A stretch of 64,000 bases of DNA from Eretmocerus hayati (Eukaryota > Arthropoda > Insecta > Hymenoptera > Aphelinidae): assembly GCA_029851415.1 (NCBI GenBank), contig CM056744.1:66582172-66646171 (forward strand), read 5' to 3'. This document shows positions 54,669 through 64,000 of the stretch, in pieces. Numbering within the stretch: the first letter of the stretch is position 1; every line of letters begins with the position of its first letter. The notes under the pieces were generated by a model, which saw only the letters and a program-made list of their open reading frames with translations, was not told where the DNA came from and did no database searches. The translations under genes and the position numbers were made by a program.

Positions 54669-54979
54669 ATTATGTGATGAGCAATTGTCGAATCAGTCAC
54701 ACTATGATTTCGGCTTGAGGGCATTGAAATCAGTTTTAGTATCTGCTGGTAATGTGAAACGAGACAGGATCCAGAGAATTAAGGAGATATACCGTCATCA
54801 GGAAGAGAATGACCTGAATGAAACTTCGATCGCTGAAAATCTACCAGAACAAGAAATTCTGATCCAATCAGTTTGTGAGACCATGGTTCCAAAACTAGTA
54901 GCAGAGGACATACCGTTACTCTTCAGCTTGCTCAATGATGTGTTCCCGAATGTCTCGTATACACGAGCGGAAATGATGG
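54669..54979 (+). CDS. Cytoplasmic dynein heavy chain, next exon
   Basis: 311 bases, acceptor CTTCCAACAG (ending 54668), donor G|GTATGT (54980). The first base completes the codon split from the exon at 33195. The protein runs [39 protein letters not shown], then [20 protein letters not shown] and [18 protein letters not shown], the AAA1 end and AAA1-AAA2 linker of dynein-1 heavy chain. It ends in phase 1. No stops or frameshifts. The next exon was not found before 64000. Confidence 0.92.
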
Positions 54980-55884
54980 GTATGTGATGTTATATTACAA
55001 TTTGAGTGATCTCATCCCTACAACCTACAACTCTTGAGATTGTCCTCAAGATCCAACAATTCATCCGAAAAGACCCCCTCGAGAGCATTCAGACACCGTC
55101 CATCTACGGCCTTACACACAGGTTCTACAACTCCTGTGGTGGCGGAAGGGCCGCTATTGAGGCGGTACGAGCTTTTTTCTCTGCCACCACGCGTCTCTAC
55201 TCGTTCTCCAAGAGGGAGCCTAGTGCGTGCGTGCGTGCAGGAGACTGCTGTTATGTATGTGCATCTCCGATATAAGCCCGCCGGCTGCACGAGTTTCACG
55301 GGACCATGCTTTCATCCAAATCATGCCGACCCCTGATTGATTGATAGCAGTATCAGTCCAGGGTCTCATGAAAGAGGTTCTACAGAACTTTCTGCACTTG
55401 GATTGGTGAGAAAGGAAATTTTTTCCCCTTATGGCACGCGATTGGAACTAATTTTGTTGGTAAGTAGGACCTCCGAAATAAGTAGGACAGTACGTCCCCA
55501 CGGGTTTTGAAGGATGTTATTTTTGTCATCAATTAAGACCATAATTAGCCGCCCGGAATCCATAGAGTGTGCCCGGTTGTATCCTAATATCTGCACATAC
55601 AACACGCAAAAGCTACTTTGAACACAGATACACACTGTATTCCACCAGTTCCCTGCTTTCTGAGCTCGGTGGACGAGCGGGAATACTCGAGTTCCACTCA
55701 TCTGCGGTTTGGCGTCCCCGTCCGTATTTTGGAACGGAGTGCCTTCTCCGCCGTCGGGTGAGAAGTAAATTCGCAGAGTGATCACGTGACCGACATGCTT
55801 TGCGGTCGCCATCTTGTCACGAAAAATCGTCACGCGATAGATATAGGTATACTGTTCGGCCAGGTAGGCTTGTCCCATTCAATG
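54980..55884. other. Intron sequence after dynein exon, nothing recognised
   Basis: Begins with donor GTATGT. Short open frames only; no dynein AAA2 P-loop exon, transposon domain or array seen. Confidence 0.5.
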
Positions 55885-56073
55885 AATGAATTAAGCGTCC
55901 TTCCGAGCTACTTATCATCGCCGCGCTCAGGTGGCGATCACAGTTTGATAGATGTCAAAGTGTAACTTTCGAGGCTCCTTCCTCATAGTGGCTGCACCAC
56001 GGAGGGATTTTCTCATTTTTTCGGATTTTTTAATTCGTTTATTGAAATATTGACCAAGAAATGAGGAAATTCT

Positions 56074-56147
56074 GCCTCGGGCGAGACTTGAACCTCGCAA
56101 TCTCCGGTACTCCGGACCGGCGCCATGACCAATGAGACCACCGAGGC
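56074..56147 (-). pseudogene. tRNA-like cloverleaf in repeat
   Basis: 74 bases. Acceptor GCCTCGG pairs perfectly with CCGAGGC; the anticodon arm CCGGT-CCGGAGT-ACCGG is perfect; the T arm has GGTTCAAGTC. By geometry the anticodon would be GGA, but position 33 is C, not U, and the T stem is imperfect. Being inside a repeat, it is likely a tRNA-derived promoter, not a translation tRNA. Confidence 0.55.
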
Positions 56148-56474
56148 GATTGCGTATTCACTTGCTCGGGAAAGTCTCCTCTCATCTCTTGTGCCAATCT
56201 TTCGACGCGGTCAATCAAGGAACCAGGGTCATTCGAATATGCAAATCATAGCGATGAGGTAGATCTCATCGATATTTTGACTCTATCGCTCGATTTGATG
56301 GAATACATTCAATGAATGGATTCATCGTTCCTTCGAGCCACTCATAATCGCCACGGCCACTCGGCGATCACAGTTTGACAAATGTCAAACTGCGACCTTC
56401 GAGGCTCCACTTCCATAATGGCTGCATCACGAAGAGATGAGAGAGGGCTTCCCCGAGCGACTGAATACGCAATC

Positions 56475-56553
56475 CCCTCGGTGGTCTAATTGGTTAGGGC
56501 GCCGCGCCGGTCCGAAGTACCGGAGATTGCGAGGTTCAAGTCTCGACCGAGGA
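56475..56553 (+). pseudogene. Second tRNA-like cloverleaf in repeat
   Basis: CCTCGGT pairs with ACCGAGG; the anticodon arm CCGGT-CCGAAGT-ACCGG pairs; an extra few bases sit in the D-arm region and the T stem lacks one base. Inverted relative to the copy at 56074. Anticodon uncertain. Confidence 0.5.
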
Positions 56554-57818
56554 ATAATTCTTTTATATCTTAGCCAATCTTCCAATAGAAAGATTCAAAA
56601 AATCCAAAAAAATGAGATAATCCCTCCGTGATGCAGCCAATATGGAAGTGAAGCCTCGAAGGTTGCAGTTTGACATTCTTCAAACTTGTGATCACTGCCT
56701 GAGCGTGGCGATTCATAAATGGCTCGGAAGAACGATAAATTCATTCATCAAATGTATTACATCAAATCGAGTGATAGAGTAAAGATATCGATGATGTCTG
56801 CCTTATTGGTATAACATTTTATATTCGAATGATCATGGTCCCTTGATTGACCGCATCGAGAGATTGGAACAAGAAATGAGAGAAGGCTTCCCCGAGCGAG
56901 TGAATACGCAATGGCTTCGGTGGTCTAATTGGTTAAGGCCATGTTGGATACCGACCTGCAGATTCCTGTAAGAATCGCGGTTCAAAATTTCTCCCTGAGT
57001 TTGGAACCAATCTCACCAAAATTACAGCCATTAGTGGAGAATTTCCCAAGAAATAGGCGTCTGGTCGCATCTTTGCGATGCAACTTGTAGTTTTGGATTT
57101 ATCTCACATAGAACCCTACAGCCCCCGAGGTCCCACGTCTTAGATCGAACCGTAGCGAAAAACTTCGTCTTTGTCACGACGAAACATAGCAGACACCCAT
57201 GGTCACCGATGTGAGGATTCATCCCACACCCTGGCACTTCAATTCCGAGCGAAAACCATCGAGTAATCTTATACCGCGTATCAGAAAATAAACAATCGCA
57301 GAATCGTCTACTGCGACGCCATGTTTGTGTATTACTCGGTGGCCGAGCGGCAGCAATCGCAGCAGAAGCAGAAGAATGGCATAATACAGCTCTCAAACTC
57401 TCAAGTCTCAACCTCGAGTTGTATAGTCCATAAGTTAAGTGAGAGGCGTCTGCTTGGCCGTACGGGTATGGGTATTTGAATGAGTGTCAGACGACAAAAA
57501 TTGTGCGAGCAAGTGTTTTGAGACACCCTCGTTGATGAATATATGATTGCGATATGTAATGATCCACTCAATGTCTGCAGAAACGACGGAAAGATATCCC
57601 TTAGGAGAAATTAGGTTGTTTACATTCCACACAATATGTTGAACAAACTGCAAACCCATCTTTCTTCTCACAAGAGATGTATTTGTCTCTTTATCTAAAT
57701 TTTGGTGGAAAAGATGTCGGATGTGCCTTAGGCAAATCTGTGGTAGTTCTCCCTTACAGGTACTCAAATGCAAGTGGATTTTTCCTGTGTAGGAGAAGAA
57801 ATGTGTGGCTTGATGCCA

Positions 57819-59285
57819 AGTAAATGAGGTTGAAAGACTCCATGGAAAGAGTCTTTGGCCTCGAGAGCTTTGGCAAGCTCAGAAATTTTCTACGAACATT
57901 CCCCAAACCTTTCACGAGCTCTTCCATACATGCTGGAATTCATGAAAGAGTAACAGAATAGACTCCCTGCTACAACTTCCAGTTCATCAAAGTCTTTGGT
58001 AATTGATTATCCCATAGAATACTTATACATTCAGCAGTAAGCTCATCACTTTTTATCAATGTTCTGCATATCTATCTTACCTCAACTTGCACTTCGGCTG
58101 CCGCTGAAAGAAAAATTTACCTGGAAAACTTTATGGTGGCAAAGACATTCTTACCTTTCCATCACAAGCAACAGTGGGCTATGAGCAGCGGGTGCTCAAT
58201 ATTTTATGTCCAAATCATACCTCCCATCACACAGATCATCAGAGATACTTCCAGCCTGCAATCTGAATCCCGTGTAGAATATTTACTATCACAGGAAAGG
58301 TTGGATAATCTCTCAGCGTAAACTTCAATCGAAGTGATAGCCTTTCTGAATAAATCAGGAATTCAAAACCATGAGCTCAAAGAACCGCCTTTCATCTTAA
58401 ATTACATCCTCAAAGTACCACTAGTTGATGAAAGTTTTTTCATTGATACGAGAAACTCATCTTGGTGAGCAGATATCTGGTGCAGATATGTTGACTATCC
58501 TCTGAGTGCAATGAGTTGTCTCAGTTAATTCATCTACTCAAGTACATAAAATAGTCATGGAGTTGGTTGATACAGCTGTTATTTCTATGAGGAAGCAATG
58601 CATTGCAATCTTAGGTTGAGTCTGAGGAACTTTTGGATTTACCAATAACTTCAAGAAAAACCCTCATATAAATAAGAGAGAATTTGAGAATGTGATTTGA
58701 TACGGGGAAGGACTATTCTCTGAGCTCGAGGTTTTGAATTCTTGATCCATTTAGGAAGGCTATCGCTTGGACAGAAGTTTAAGCTGAGAGATTATCCAAT
58801 ATTTCCTGTGATAGTGGATATTCTACACAGAGTTCAGATTGCAGGCTGGGAGTATCTCTGATGATCTGTGTGATGGGAGAGTATGATTTGGACATAATAT
58901 ATTGAGCACCCGCTGCTTATAGCCCACTGTTGCTTTTGATAGAAAGGTCACAATGTCTTTGTCACCATAAAGTTTTCCAGGTAATCGTTTTCTCAGCGGG
59001 AGCTAAAGTGCAATTTGAGATAAGATAGACTGCAAAAAATTATGATGAAAAATTGATGAGCTTGCTGCTGAATGTATACTACTCATTCCATGGGATAATC
59101 ACTACCAATGGCTTCGGTGAACTGAAAGTTGTAGCAAGGAGTCTGTTTCGTTACTCTTTCATGAATTTCAGCATGTATGAAAGAGTTCGTAAAAGGTTTG
59201 GGGAATGCTCGTTGGAGATTTCTCAGCTTGCGAAAGCTTTCGAGGCCAAAGACTCTTGCCATAGAGTCTTTTGACCTCGTTGACA
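57819..59285. repeat. Long inverted repeat, about 600-bp diverged arms
   Basis: The left arm (about 57819-58440) contains GAGTCTTTGGCCTCGAGAGC, CCCCAAACCTTTCACGAG and ATCATCAGAGATACT; the right arm (about 58690-59285) has the same in inverse order and strand. Arms differ by roughly 10-15 percent. No protein domain recognised in either arm. Confidence 0.75.
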
Positions 59286-59437
59286 CATCCGACATCTTTC
59301 CCACTAGAATCTAGATAACGAGACGAAAACATCTCTTGTGAGAGAAGAGATATAAAGGGTTTTTGATCGTCTGTGCGCAAATGAGTCATTTGCACACTGT
59401 TTGTCGCTTTTCATTTGCTCACAGAAGATCAAAAAAC

Positions 59438-59569
59438 ATAGTATGATACTTGGGCGCAACGGTTTTCGCTTTCTCGTGACTATTTAGACCCTCGCCTGCG
59501 GCTCGGGCCTAAAAAAGTCACTCGAAGTGCGAAAACCATCGTTTGCGCCCTTGTATCATAATATACTAT
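59438..59569. mobile_element. Foldback MITE, 132 bp
   Basis: ATAGTATGATACTTGGGCGC at the left and its near inverse at the right, pairing through GGTTTTCGC, with loop GCCTGCGGC. Similar in plan to the element at 16588-16738. Confidence 0.7.
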
Positions 59570-59934
59570 TGCAGTTTGTTCAATATGTTCTGTAGAATGT
59601 AAACAACCTAACCTCTCACGAGAGATGTTTTTTCGTCGTTTTTTCAGATATTGAATGGATCATCACTTATCATAGATGATCAAATACGAGCTCGCACATT
59701 TTTGTCATCTGCCACTCATCCAGATACCCTGCGCCCTGCGGTGGATAAACATTGTACAGCCGAGCAGACGCCCGGCTCATATCACAGAACAGATACCCAC
59801 AGAATCTCACTCAACTCGAGAGCAGCGCCAGGGAATGCATGTAGCATGCATTGCTGCTGGTCGTCCACTATCGAGCTCTGATGGTAACTAATAAAACGAG
59901 CACAAGCTTCGCGCAAAACCCAGTAGAGGCGCTC

Positions 59935-60280
59935 GAGTGACTCCGACATGGCCTTAAGACGCCGGTCTAGAGTACCGGAGATGGTGAGGTTCAATTGCCG
60001 CCCGAGGGAGAATTTTTCATCTCTTGGTCAATCTTTCGATGAAAAAAATAAAGAAATCCAAAACAATGAAAAATCACCTCGTGATACAGCCACTATGAAA
60101 GTGGAGCCTCGAAGGTCGCAGTTCGACATTTGTCAAACTGTGATCGCCGCCTGAGCTCGGTGATGATGAGTGGCTCGAAGAAACGATAAATTCATTCATT
60201 TAATGTATATCATCGAATCGAGCGATAGAGTCAACATATCGATGAGATCTACCTTATCGGTATAATTTATATCATTCGTG
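59935..60280. repeat. Further fragment of the tRNA-containing repeat
   Basis: Contains a degenerate tRNA-like part (CCGGTCTAGAGTACCGG, GAGGTTCAA near 59965-60000), then GGAGCCTCGAAGGTCGCAG near 60098 and the ATCGAGCGATAGAGTC end near 60220, in the same order as at 56475-56800. Confidence 0.65.
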
Positions 60281-60491
60281 CTGGAAATACCACAATTCCT
60301 GGGGGTCTTAACGCGGGTGGGGATATTTAGGAACTCGACGTTTTTCATGACGGTGGGTGCTGTGCATTTACTCATTCTCTTGATCAAGTTCGGAATGGTC
60401 CGGGTTTTCCGCGATCAAAACGTGAGCATTGTGACGAGGTAAATTGCCACACGCGTTAGAAGCAGAGCAGTCATTACGAGCAGCCGAGAAG

Positions 60492-60494
<3 letters not shown>

Positions 60495-60563
<69 letters not shown>
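60495..60563. repeat. (AG)n microsatellite, about 34 units
   Basis: An uninterrupted AG run directly upstream of the R1-clade LINE. The LINE frame reads through it as Arg-Glu repeats, which is not natural coding; it marks the 5' junction of a truncated element. Confidence 0.95.
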
Positions 60564-60569
<6 letters not shown>

Positions 60570-61184
60570 AAAGAGGGCCAAGTCCTCATCGAATTGAGGA
60601 AGGGTGCCGACGCCACAGCCGTGAAGACAGCACTGGCACCAGTGGTCGGCGAAGAAGGAGCTGTCCATTGCCTCCTGAACACTTCTACTCTGGAGGTGCT
60701 CGGAGTCGATTACGACGTTGACAAGGGCCAAGTACTCAAGGACCTTGCTAAGGCCCTACCAGAGAGTGAGAGAGGGAATATCGCAGTGAAGTCTCTCCGA
60801 ATCGGTTATCGGGGCACCCAAACAGCGGTCGTCTCGATCCCAACAAGATTGGCCCACCACCTCCTGGACTGGAAGGAACCGAAGGTTGGATGGGGCAGAG
60901 TCAAGATCCGCGAAAAAGGCGGCATTCCACGGTGCTATAACTGTCTCCAGTATGGCCACAAGGCCTCGAGCTGCGTGAAGGAGAAGACGGAGGAGCGGGG
61001 ACCAAAACTCTGCTTCCAGTGCGGCGAACCAGGACACCTCGCCGCAACCTGCAAAGGGAAGCCGAAGTGCTTGAGTTGTGCGGCGATCGGGTCCAAATCT
61101 GATCACAGATCTGGGGCGAGCAACTGCACTGCCTACCAGAAGGCGAAGAGCACGTACAAACGGAGAAGGGGTCGGAATGGCTAA
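60564..61184 (+). CDS. R1-clade LINE ORF1, 5'-truncated, zinc knuckles
   Basis: About 205 codons from the (AG)n junction to TAA at 61182-61184. Middle part: the conserved RRM-like region of R1-type ORF1 (QVLIELRKGADATAVKTAL, LRIGYRGTQTAVVSIP). C-terminal: CYNCLQYGHKASSC and CFQCGEPGHLAATC (CX2CX4HX4C), then a third Cys-His cluster (CLSC...H...C). The protein binds element RNA and forms the RNP. The N-terminal part is missing, so this copy is truncated or its start lies upstream in lost sequence. The stop overlaps the ORF2 start. Confidence 0.88.
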
Positions 61185-64000
61185 TTTCATCCAAGCCAAC
61201 CTCAGGAAGAGCGGGGACGCGAACGACCTTCTACGCGCTGTTGCCAAAGAAGAGGGGATCGATGTTCTGATTATCTCCGAACCGCCTCGGAAGCGCGAAT
61301 TCTCCCGATCCACATTCGATCATTGGGGGACCGCTGTAATCCAGATCATGAATCCTGCGATTCGTGAGACTGGACCAGCTGTTAGTGGCCGCGGTTTCGC
61401 TCGAAAGACCATAGAGGGCACGGCAGTCTATAGCTGCTACTATTCGCCGTCGCTCAAGACGCACGAATTTGAAGACGAGCTACACGACCTAGAAGAAGAT
61501 GTCAGGCAATGGGGGGGCCCAGTTATAATCGCGGGGGATTTCAACTCCAAGGAACCGACTTGGAGCGGGGGGCCGCGCGATAGACGGGGGGTAATACTCG
61601 CTGATACCATGGAGGCATTAGGGTTAGTGCTCGCGAACGAGACGGGGGTTATCACGTACTACCGGCACGACACTCGGTCCCGGGAGGGGGGTTCGTCATC
61701 AGTCCTCGACCTGACGTTCATGAGCCCGTCGCTCATGGGACGCATGACATCGTGGGAGGTCCTGGACACGGAAACACTGAGTGACCATCGACATATTCGG
61801 TTTCGACTTAGGACTGACAGACAGAGACAGACGACACGCAGACCGCGACCGACGGGGTGGCAGGTACGCAAGCTGGAAGAGGGAAAATTCCGGGAATCGA
61901 TAGAAACAGCCGGAGATCTCCCGATGAACTCCACCGCGGACGAGGCTGTGGATATGGTGACGACCACCATCACAAGAGCTTGTGACGCTTCGATGCCTCG
62001 CAAGACAACACCATGCTTCTGGAGGAAACCAGAGTACTGGATCACCGACGAGATAAAGGCTCTACGAAGAACGAGCAATAAAAAGAGGAGAACCGCGTGG
62101 CGATCAAGGAAGCTGCAACGACCATCGCTGGCGGACGATGACAGAGCGTACAAAGAAGCAAAGAAGGCTCTTGTTCTAGCCATCCGGAGAAGCAAAGAGA
62201 AATGCTGGGCTGAATTGTGTGACTTGGTTAACGGAGACCCCTGGGGCACGCCATACCGCGTGGTTATGTCAAAGGTCCGAACCCGGAAGGGCAACCCAGC
62301 ACCGACCGATGCAGCAACCTTGCGCAGCATCGTGGAAGACCTCTTTCCAGCAGGAGAACCCAGAGTGACATTCCCTCCGGAGAGCGAAGATCCCATCCCG
62401 CTCTTTACCATGCAAGAGCTACTTATAGCGGCGAAGAGGCTGCCAAACGGCAAGGCCCCTGGCCTGGACGGCATTCCAAACGAGGCTCTCAAACTGGTCT
62501 TCAAATACAAGCCAGATTTACTCCTCGACCTCTTCAACATCTGTCTGAGCGCGGGAATTTTCCCGGACAAGTGGAAACGCCAGAAGCTAGTCCTGATACC
62601 TAAGGGTCAAGGAGGTCAACGCCCTCTCAGCATGCTCGACAATATCGGGAAAATGTACGAGAGGATGGTGCTCAACAGGGTGGAGAAAGCCTACGAAGAG
62701 AGCGGTGGGCTGTCACCAATGCAGTTCGGGTTCCGGAAGGGACGGAGCACTGTACACGCGATCGAGGCGGTCCAAGAACGGGTTCAAGCGTCGGTGGGGA
62801 GACCATACCAAGGGAGAGGGGGTTTCTGCGCGATCATCGCGTTAGACATAAAGAACGCATTTAATTGTGCGAGCTGGGAGCGAGTGTACGCATCCCAGGC
62901 AGGTAAAGTGCCACCCTACCTGTTAGCAGTCACGAGCGACTACCTACGGAATAGGACCCTCGTGTACGACACCGACGAGGGACAAGAGGTTCGAGAGCTG
63001 TCCGCCGGAATCGGGCAGGGATCGGTTTCCGGGCCGTTCAACTGGAATACCCAGTACGACAGCTTACTGTCTATCGAACTGCCAGAAGGAGTAATAATAG
63101 TGGCTTTTGCGGACGACGCGGGACTCATAGTTTGGGCCGACAACGAAGAGCTCTTGGGTAGACGCGCGAACGAGGCGCTGGCCCGAGTCTACGAATGGAT
63201 GATCAGCAGGCTCCTAGAGCTGGCTGTTCCAAAGTGCGAAGCCATAGTGGTCACGAGGCGCAGGAAGTTCGACTTGCCCCATTTTTACATCAACGGGCAA
63301 GAGATACCACGCAAGACAGAGCTGAAATATCTGGGTGTATGGCTCGACGACAAATGGTCGTTCAGGAAACACATCCAGGAAGCCACCCAGAAGGCGAGCA
63401 GGGTTGGTGCGGCGCTTCAGCGGCTCATGCCGAATATCGGAGGACCCAAGGAAAAGAGGCGCGCACTTCTCAACACCGTCACCACCTCCATCATGCTGTA
63501 CGGTGCACCCGTGTGGGGAAAGAGAGTAGAGAAGTCCATCATCGAGAAGAGAATGGGCCCTGTTCACCGGAGAGCGGCCCTGAGAAGTATCCGTGCCTAC
63601 CGCACCGTGTCAGGAGATGCGGCTTACGTATTGGCGAGTACACCGCCCATTCACTTGCTCGTCGCGGAGCGAGTGAGGATCTGGGACCGCCAGAAAGTGA
63701 TCGGAGCCGAACGAGTACTCACTCCGACGATGAAGGAGATCATCCGCGACAACGAGAAGGAGACCACCCTCGAACAGTGGCAAACTGAGTGGGATTCGCC
63801 ATTTGCGAATGGCAGATGGACGCACCGGCTGATACGTGACGTAGCCAAATGGACGGAACGCACCCACGGAGAGATAGATTACTGGACGACGCAAGCACTG
63901 AGTGACCACGGTTGCTTCGGTGCCTATCTGACCCGGTTCAAGAAGAGGACATCCCCAGCATGCCAGTCATGCGGGGACAACTGGGATGACGCTGAACACG
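61177..64000 (+). CDS. R1-clade LINE ORF2: endonuclease and reverse transcriptase, uninterrupted
   Basis: Open from ATG 61177 to the window edge, 941 codons with no stop or frameshift (read codon by codon for most of its length). ATGGCTAA overlaps the ORF1 stop by 8 bases, as in R1-type LINEs. Endonuclease (about 1-215): IIAGDFNSKEPTW and SDHRHIRF. RT: KAPGLDGIPNEAL, FGFRKGRSTVHA, ALDIKNAF with catalytic Asp557, GIGQGSVSGPFNWN and FADD at 644-647. RMGPVHRRAALR and a final C929-x2-C932...H941 cluster mark the C-terminal zinc knuckle, cut by the window end. Target-primed reverse transcription enzyme; probably young and possibly active if ORF1 is supplied. Confidence 0.93.
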   Translation, partial: MANFIQANLRKSGDANDLLRAVAKEEGIDVLIISEPPRKREFSRSTFDHWGTAVIQIMNPAIRETGPAVSGRGFARKTIEGTAVYSCYYSPSLKTHEFEDELHDLEEDVRQWGGPVIIAGDFNSKEPTWSGGPRDRRGVILADTMEALGLVLANETGVITYYRHDTRSREGGSSSVLDLTFMSPSLMGRMTSWEVLDTETLSDHRHIRFRLRTDRQRQTTRRPRPTGWQVRKLEEGKFRESIETAGDLPMNSTADEAVDMVTTTITRACDASMPRKTTPCFWRKPEYWITDEIKALRRTSNKKRRTAWRSRKLQRPSLADDDRAYKEAKKALVLAIRRSKEKCWAELCDLVNGDPWGTPYRVVMSKVRTRKGNPAPTDAATLRSIVEDLFPAGEPRVTFPPESEDPIPLFTMQELLIAAKRLPNGKAPGLDGIPNEALKLVFKYKPDLLLDLFNICLSAGIFPDKWKRQKLVLIPKGQGGQRPLSMLDNIGKMYERMVLNRVEKAYEESGGLSPMQFGFRKGRSTVHAIEAVQERVQASVGRPYQGRGGFCAIIALDIKNAFNCASWERVYASQAGKVPPYLLAVTSDYLRNRTLVYDTDEGQEVRELSAGIGQGSVSGPFNWNTQYDSLLSIELPEGVIIVAFADDAGLIVWADNEELLGRRANEALARVYEWMISRLLELAVPKCEAIVVTRRRKFDLPHFYINGQEIPRKTELKYLGVWLDDKWSFRKHIQEATQKASRVGAALQRLMPNIGGPKEKRRALLNTVTTSIMLYGAPVWGKRVEKSIIEKRMGPVHRRAALRSIRAYRTVSGDAAYVLASTPPIHLLVAERVRIWDRQKVIGAERVLTPTMKEIIRDNEKETTLEQWQTEWDSPFANGRWTHRLIRDVAKWTERTHGEIDYWTTQALSDHGCFGAYLTRFKKRTSPACQSCGDNWDDAEH

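Larger units (their letters stand above)
55885..56800. repeat. tRNA-containing repeat, direct and inverted copies
   Basis: The block GGCGATCACAGTTTGACA ... CTTCGAGGCTCC occurs near 55935 and 56366 (direct), 56652 (inverted) and again at 60084. Two copies enclose tRNA-like cloverleafs. Flanks contain TTCAATGAATG-type ends and GATTTGATGGAATACATTC. Probably a tRNA-related non-autonomous element (SINE- or MITE-like) present as an inverted pair; a degenerate third tRNA-like segment lies near 56915-56995. Confidence 0.7.

Noticed and set aside
57031..57773. Minus-strand frames of 126 and 112 codons
   Set aside because: No domain or repeat relation recognised; composition not convincing as coding.
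63195..63788. 197-codon + strand frame
   Set aside because: It is out of frame with, and fully inside, the R1-clade ORF2.

Overview
This is a eukaryotic and almost certainly arthropod (probably insect) window. The evidence is two spliced exons of a cytoplasmic dynein heavy chain with insect-like sequence, errantivirus-type LTR elements with an env gene, an R1-clade LINE and a Penelope-like element. A hymenopteran host is a guess. There is nothing prokaryotic here. The only host protein-coding material I recognise is the dynein: an exon at 32801-33195 and the next at 54669-54979, both on the + strand. The intron between them is about 21.5 kb. I found no preceding or following dynein exon, so most or all of the window may be intron of one very long gene.

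Layout. 1-5035: remnant of an env-bearing Gypsy-type element (LTR end, broken integrase, broken env), with env split by an inserted 1.54-kb solo LTR. 5035-8920: short tandem arrays and unassigned DNA. 8921-21189: a large minus-strand Ty3/Gypsy element with LTR, gag, a stop codon in frame between capsid and nucleocapsid, a TTTAAAC frameshift site before protease, and a pol that carries an OTU cysteine-protease-like domain after RNase H. It is interrupted by two small inverted-repeat elements and by a 1.76-kb palindromic Penelope-like insertion that carries two GIY-YIG endonuclease reading frames and two hammerhead-ribozyme cores. 21796-25150: a decayed minus-strand RTE-type LINE. 25665-26523: an array of a short hairpin motif. 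26942-27732: remnant of a second related gag. 28079-29120: a long inverted repeat.

The large dynein intron (33196-54668) holds two LTRs in inverted orientation with gag remnants, one LTR carrying a 2.8-kb inverted-repeat element that itself contains two foldback elements. It also holds a CpG-rich array, a roughly 480-bp satellite in direct and inverted copies, several TIR elements and a decayed Tigger/pogo transposase. Downstream of the second exon are tRNA-like repeats, a long inverted repeat, and from 60564 to the window end a young R1-clade LINE whose ORF2 is open for more than 940 codons.

The most notable structure is the palindromic Penelope-like insertion with identical arms and paired ribozymes. 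The next is the OTU-bearing Gypsy element, which appears to use two recoding events. All calls rest on reading the sequence; no database search was done.
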